A stretch of DNA of 64,000 nt from Caballeronia sp031450805 (GTDB lineage: Bacteria; Pseudomonadota; Gammaproteobacteria; Burkholderiales; Burkholderiaceae), in assembly GCF_031450805.1 (NCBI RefSeq), contig NZ_JARTVY010000001.1, positions 2,356,001 through 2,420,000 on the forward strand. The letters are read 5' to 3'. Positions 60,376 through 64,000 of the stretch are shown piece after piece. A program made the position numbers and the translations under genes. The stretch's first letter is position 1, and every line of letters begins with the position of its first letter. A model generated the notes under the pieces. It saw only the letters and a list, made by a program, of their open reading frames with translations. It ran no database searches and was not told the DNA's origin.

Positions 60376-60667
60376 CATGCCTCCCTGCCGCATCGCAAGA
60401 GTGCGGCGTAACTTGATGATCGTGTGCCGCGACCCGCGTCGCAACGATGGAAAACGCTAATCTTGCGCAACGCCGCACCGTGTTAGCTTTAGCCGTGCCA
60501 GTTGCTGCCCGCCTTGTCCCGCAAGGCCGGGCACTTGTCGCCCGACACGTGCCTGACGCATCCGGCACGCGATTGAATCGCGCGTGCAGCATGCGGTTGC
60601 ATGCAAAGCGCCGCACTGGTGCATTGGATTACACTAGCCCGCTGGATTCCCTTCTGGCAGGCGATGC
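60376..60667. other. Divergent region between the stress protein and nodI-like genes
   Basis: About 290 bases. One short open frame on the plus strand has no ribosome site or familiar sequence. Promoters for both divergent genes must lie here; TTACACT near 60629 is a possible -10 for the ABC transporter. Nothing else stands out. Confidence 0.4.
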
Positions 60668-61633
60668 ATGACGAGCGACATCCCGCGCGGCGCAGCCGAC
60701 GCACCCGACGACACTTCAGTGCCCGCGCCCGCCATCGAATTCACCGAAGTCAGAAAACGATACGGCGGAAAGAATGTCGTCGACGGACTGACCTTCCACG
60801 TGCGCCCCGGCGAATGCTTCGGTCTGCTTGGCCCCAATGGCGCGGGCAAGACGACGACCCTCAAGATGCTGCTCGGCATGACGTCGCCAGATAGCGGCAC
60901 GATTCGCCTCGTCGGCGAGCCCGTGCCGGCCCGTGCACGTTTCGCCCGGCAGCGCGTCGGGGTCGTGCCGCAGTTCGACAATCTCGATCCCGACTTCACC
61001 GTGCGCGAGAACCTGCTCGTCTTCGGCCGCTACTTCGGGCTGACGGGCGCGCGGATGGCCGCGCTGGTGCCGTCGCTACTGGAGTTCGCGCGGCTGGAGA
61101 GCAAGGCGGACGCGCGCGTCGGCGAACTGTCGGGCGGCATGAAACGGCGGCTGACGCTGGCCCGCGCGCTCGTCAACGATCCCGACGTCCTCGTGATGGA
61201 CGAGCCTACGACCGGCCTCGATCCGCAGGCGCGGCACCTGATCTGGGAGCGCCTGCGCTCGCTGCTCGCGCGCGGCAAGACCATTCTGCTGACGACGCAC
61301 TTCATGGAGGAAGCCGAGCGCCTTTGCGACCGCCTGTGCGTGATCGAAGAGGGACGCAAGATCGCGGAAGGCCGGCCGCACGACCTGATCGCATCGGTGA
61401 TCGGCTCGGACGTCATCGAGATCTACGGGCCGGACCCGCGTGCGCTTGCTGCCGAGCTGGAGCCGCTCGTCGAGCGAATCGAAGTAAGCGGCGAGACGAT
61501 CTTCTGCTACGTCGACGATCCGCAGCCCGTGCACGCGCGCGTGAAGGGCCGCGCGGACGTGCGCTACCTGCATCGTCCGGCGAATCTGGAAGACGTGTTT
61601 TTGCGCCTGACCGGGCGCGAGATGGTGGATTGA
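60668..61633 (+). CDS. NodI-like ABC transporter ATP-binding protein
   Basis: A 321-residue ABC-2 type exporter ATPase of the DRA/NodI family. Walker A GPNGAGKTTTLKMLLG is near residue 55, the signature LSGGMKRRLTLARAL near 155, Walker B VLVMDEPTTGLDPQ near 177 and the switch His in LLTTHFMEEAERLCD. The C-terminal region ends LEDVFLRLTGREM. Relatives in rhizobia export lipochitin Nod factors, but non-symbiotic burkholderias carry homologues whose substrate is unknown. The permease follows after nine bases. Confidence 0.92.
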   Translation: MTSDIPRGAADAPDDTSVPAPAIEFTEVRKRYGGKNVVDGLTFHVRPGECFGLLGPNGAGKTTTLKMLLGMTSPDSGTIRLVGEPVPARARFARQRVGVVPQFDNLDPDFTVRENLLVFGRYFGLTGARMAALVPSLLEFARLESKADARVGELSGGMKRRLTLARALVNDPDVLVMDEPTTGLDPQARHLIWERLRSLLARGKTILLTTHFMEEAERLCDRLCVIEEGRKIAEGRPHDLIASVIGSDVIEIYGPDPRALAAELEPLVERIEVSGETIFCYVDDPQPVHARVKGRADVRYLHRPANLEDVFLRLTGREMVD

Positions 61634-61642
61634 CAAAAAACA

Positions 61643-62488
61643 ATGGACACTTTCGACCAGTCCGGTGTACGCGCCGGCAATCTCCGTGAGCAGGCCGGCC
61701 ACCTGACGCCGCTTTCGAGCGCCCTGCCCGCCAACGCGACGCACTGGATAGCGGTGTGGCGGCGCAACTACCTCGTCTGGAAGAAGCTCGCGGTGGCGTC
61801 GATGATCGGCAATCTCGCCGATCCGATGATCTATCTCTTCGGCCTCGGGCTCGGTCTCGGGCTGATGGTCGGGCGAGTCGACGGCGTGTCGTATATCGCG
61901 TTTCTCGCAGCGGGCACGGTGGCCTCGAGCGTGATGATGTCCGCGAGCTTCGAAGCGATGTACTCGGGCTTCTCGCGGATGCAGGTTCAGCGCACCTGGG
62001 AAGCAATCATGCACACGCCGCTCACGCTCGGCGATATCGTGCTGGGCGAGATCGTGTGGGCCGCGAGCAAGTCGGTGCTTTCGGGCGTGGCGATCATGGT
62101 GGTCGCGGGCGTGCTCGGCTATGCGAATTTTCCGTCGATGCTGCTCGCGGTGCCGGTGATCGTGCTGACAGGACTGGCGTTCGCGAGCACCGCGATGATC
62201 GTCACCGCCATCGCGCCGAGCTACGACTTCTTCATGTTCTATCAGACGCTTGCGCTCACGCCGATGCTGCTGCTCTCCGGCGTGTTCTTTCCGGTGACGC
62301 AACTGCCGGCGCTCGCGCAGCACGCGACGCAGGCGCTGCCGCTCTTTCACGCAGTCGAACTGATTCGTCCCGCGATGCTCGGACGCGCGCCCGATGGCGT
62401 CGCGCTGCACCTGGGCGTGCTGATCGCCTATTCGGTGCTGCCGTTTTTCGCGTGCGCGTGGCTTTTCAGGCGGCGCATCATGAAATGA
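61643..62488 (+). CDS. NodJ-like ABC-2 transporter permease
   Basis: A 281-residue inner membrane protein with six helices, including YLFGLGLGLGLMVGRVDG, MSASFEAMYSGFSRM, WEAIMHTPLTLGDIVLGEIVWA and LLLSGVFFPVTQLP, all typical of NodJ. It pairs with the ATPase encoded just upstream to export an unknown compound, presumably lipid-like or saccharidic. No nod, nif or fix genes are near. Confidence 0.92.
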   Translation: MDTFDQSGVRAGNLREQAGHLTPLSSALPANATHWIAVWRRNYLVWKKLAVASMIGNLADPMIYLFGLGLGLGLMVGRVDGVSYIAFLAAGTVASSVMMSASFEAMYSGFSRMQVQRTWEAIMHTPLTLGDIVLGEIVWAASKSVLSGVAIMVVAGVLGYANFPSMLLAVPVIVLTGLAFASTAMIVTAIAPSYDFFMFYQTLALTPMLLLSGVFFPVTQLPALAQHATQALPLFHAVELIRPAMLGRAPDGVALHLGVLIAYSVLPFFACAWLFRRRIMK

Positions 62489-62489
62489 A

Positions 62490-62515
62490 AAACGGCGATG
62501 AAGTCATCGCCGTTT
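62490..62515. terminator. Bidirectional terminator between nodJ-like gene and gnd
   Basis: AAACGGCGATGA pairs perfectly with TCATCGCCGTTT, two-base loop. It begins right after the nodJ-like stop codon and faces gnd from the other side. Confidence 0.75.
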
Positions 62516-62541
62516 GCCGTGACGCACCGTAACGCAGGCGC

Positions 62542-63522
62542 TCACTTCACCGGAAACTCCTTGTGTCCGCCGAAGCCGAAGCGCATCGCGGACAACATGC
62601 GCTCGGGGAACAGGTCGGCGTCGCGCGAGCGAAAGCGCGTGTAGAGCGCCGCGGACAGCACTTGCGCCGGCACCGCTTCCTCGATCGCCGCTTCGATCGT
62701 CCAGCGCCCTTCGCCGCTGTCGGCCACTTCCGTCGAGAACCGCTCGAGTCCGTCGTCGCTGGCGAGCGCGCCCGCCGTGAGATCGAGCAGCCATGACGAC
62801 ACGACACTGCCGCGCCGCCACACTTCCGCGATATCGGCGAGATCGAGGGTGTATCGCTCGTTCTCCGGCAACTCGGCCGACTCCTTGTGCTTCAGGATGT
62901 GAAAGCCCTCCGCGTACGCCTGCATCAGCCCGTACTCGATGCCGTTATGCACCATCTTCACGAAATGGCCGGACCCGACGGCGCCGCAATGCATGTAGCC
63001 GTTCTCGACGCGCGGATCGCGTCCTTCGCGGCCCGGCGTTTCCGGGATGTCCCCGCGTCCGGGCGCGAGCGTCGCGAGAATCGGATCGAGCCGGCGGACC
63101 ACGGCTTCATCGCCGCCGATCATCATGCAATAGCCGCGCGTCAGGCCCCACACGCCGCCCGACGTGCCGACATCGACGTAATGCACGCCCTGCTCCCGGA
63201 ACTGCGCGGCGCGGCGGATATCGTCCTTGTAAAAGCTGTTGCCGCCGTCGATCACCACGTCGTCCGCGTGAAGAATCTCGTGGAGGTCCGTGAGCGTGTC
63301 CTCGGTGATCTTGCCCGCGGGGAGCATGAGCCAGATGACGCGCGGCGCGGCGAGCTTCGAGACGAGATCGCCCAGGTCCTTCGCACCGGTCGCGCCTTCC
63401 GTTGCGAGCGCGTCGGTGGCCTGCGGATTGTGATCGTAGACGACGCATTCGTGCCCGCCCCGCAAGAGCCGCCTGGCGATATTGCCGCCCATGCGTCCCA
63501 GCCCAACGATGCCGATCTGCAT
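62542..63522 (-). CDS. gnd: 6-phosphogluconate dehydrogenase, decarboxylating (short form)
   Basis: A 326-residue enzyme of the short, often NAD-preferring Gnd class (the common form is about 470 residues). The cofactor motif is GIVGLGRMGGNIARRL, the substrate loop GTSGGVWGLTRGY and the catalytic Lys in GHFVKMVHNGIEYG. It oxidises 6-phosphogluconate to ribulose 5-phosphate and CO2. It starts seven bases after the transketolase stop, so both pentose phosphate genes share a transcript. Confidence 0.95.
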   Translation of the reverse strand: MQIGIVGLGRMGGNIARRLLRGGHECVVYDHNPQATDALATEGATGAKDLGDLVSKLAAPRVIWLMLPAGKITEDTLTDLHEILHADDVVIDGGNSFYKDDIRRAAQFREQGVHYVDVGTSGGVWGLTRGYCMMIGGDEAVVRRLDPILATLAPGRGDIPETPGREGRDPRVENGYMHCGAVGSGHFVKMVHNGIEYGLMQAYAEGFHILKHKESAELPENERYTLDLADIAEVWRRGSVVSSWLLDLTAGALASDDGLERFSTEVADSGEGRWTIEAAIEEAVPAQVLSAALYTRFRSRDADLFPERMLSAMRFGFGGHKEFPVK

Positions 63523-63529
63523 GGTGTGG

Positions 63530-64000
63530 TCACTCCTTGCCGTTGGCGTCGGCTTTCACGCGCTCGATTTGCTTCTTCGCCGCTTCGTAGACGCCTTCGA
63601 GCGTGAAGCCGAACTTGGTCTTGAGCGCCTTGAGCGGCGCGGACGCACCGAACGTATGCATCACGATCTGCGCGCCGAGACGCCCCGTGTAGCGGTCCCA
63701 GCCGAGCGTCGCCGCCTGCTCGACCGCCACGCGGGCATTCACGTCCGACGGGAGCACGGATTCCTTGTACGCCTCGTCCTGCTTCTCGAAGATATCCCAC
63801 GATGGCATCGACACGACGCGCGCCGCGATGCCTTCGCCCTTCAGCTTCTCATACGCCTCGATGCACAGCGAAACTTCGCTGCCGGTGGCGAGCAGCAGCA
63901 CTTCGGGCTTCTTGCCATCGGCGGCGTCGGCGAGGACGTACGCGCCGCGCCGCACGCCTTCGGCCGACGCGTACTTCGTGCGGTCGAAGGTCGGCAGCGG
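63530..64000 (-). CDS. tkt: Transketolase, C-terminal part
   Basis: The final 156 codons are present and the frame stays open to the window edge. LPTFDRTKYASAEGVRRGAY, LLATGSEVSLCIEAYEKL, RVVSMPSWDIFEKQ and HTFGASAPLKAL are the C-terminal transketolase domain. It moves two-carbon units between sugar phosphates in the pentose phosphate and Calvin routes. The thiamine-binding domains lie beyond the window. An internal ATG at 63955 is not a real start. Confidence 0.94.
   Translation of the reverse strand, partial: PLPTFDRTKYASAEGVRRGAYVLADAADGKKPEVLLLATGSEVSLCIEAYEKLKGEGIAARVVSMPSWDIFEKQDEAYKESVLPSDVNARVAVEQAATLGWDRYTGRLGAQIVMHTFGASAPLKALKTKFGFTLEGVYEAAKKQIERVKADANGKE

Noticed and set aside
60447..60671. 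Short open frame before the nodI-like gene
   Set aside because: No ribosome site, no recognisable sequence, and it ends overlapping the real start.
59866..64000. nod cluster suggesting a legume symbiont
   Set aside because: Only the nodIJ-like pair is present; its neighbours are housekeeping genes, and non-symbiotic relatives have the same pair.

Overview
The window reads as chromosomal core DNA of a high-GC betaproteobacterium of the family Burkholderiaceae, most likely Burkholderia sensu lato (Paraburkholderia or Caballeronia). Several things point there: the rpsF-priB-rpsR-rplI-dnaB block, the alaA-hom-thrC block, a complete L-Ara4N lipid A cluster with arnA split in two, the sbp-cysTWA-cysB order, and protein sequences that look typical of that family. 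I see no tRNA or rRNA gene, CRISPR array, prophage, plasmid function, transposase or integrase. Genes are densely packed on both strands and many neighbours overlap by four bases (ATGA).

Layout. 1-1613: the end of a probable hopanoid gene (hpnD) converging on a DUF1501 gene and a small exported protein. 1786-4019: ompR-envZ with a repeat-rich leader. 4074-5399: a peroxide defence pair, ahpC and ahpD, of the type with an AhpD adaptor. 5445-6755: ispD-ispF (MEP isoprenoid pathway). 6848-10324: mfd. 10325-10820: a gene-free stretch with an inverted-repeat-bounded palindromic element and a short tandem repeat. 10821-13070: argE and a threonine/serine dehydratase-like gene. 13114-17246: potFGHI polyamine importer. 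17745-20651: an Nramp metal importer, outer membrane phospholipase A and a DUF1289 protein. 20658-23337: a fatty acid desaturase and the ABC-F protein YbiT. 23564-27602: alaA-hom-thrC. 28036-28410: a Mth938-like protein.

28801-36119 is the arnT-E-B-C-A(formyltransferase)-A(decarboxylase)-D cluster that makes and attaches 4-amino-4-deoxy-L-arabinose to lipid A, the basis of polymyxin resistance in these bacteria. It is followed by bcp, a promoter-driven structured RNA resembling 6S RNA (36662-36826), a PIN-PhoH ATPase, an NlpC/P60 lipoprotein and an unusual SDR protein without the catalytic triad. 41185-42925 is a Pit phosphate transporter with its DUF47 partner. 43072-46065 is dnaB with the S6-PriB-S18-L9 operon and a probable S6:S18 leader. 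46195-50875 is a LysR regulator divergent from the glyoxylate genes gcl-hyi-glxR.

The last part holds the BON-LysM protein Kbp, an asparaginase, and the sulfate uptake genes sbp-cysT-cysW-cysA with cysB as the last gene. Then come lexA under two SOS boxes, two small conserved proteins, a universal stress protein, a nodI/nodJ-like ABC exporter, and the pentose phosphate genes tkt-gnd running off the end. No wholly new multi-gene system stands out. The best leads are the RNA at 36662-36826, the element at 10364-10627, the catalytically depleted SDR at 40313-41119, the S6:S18 leader, and the 14-base repeats sitting on two stop codons.
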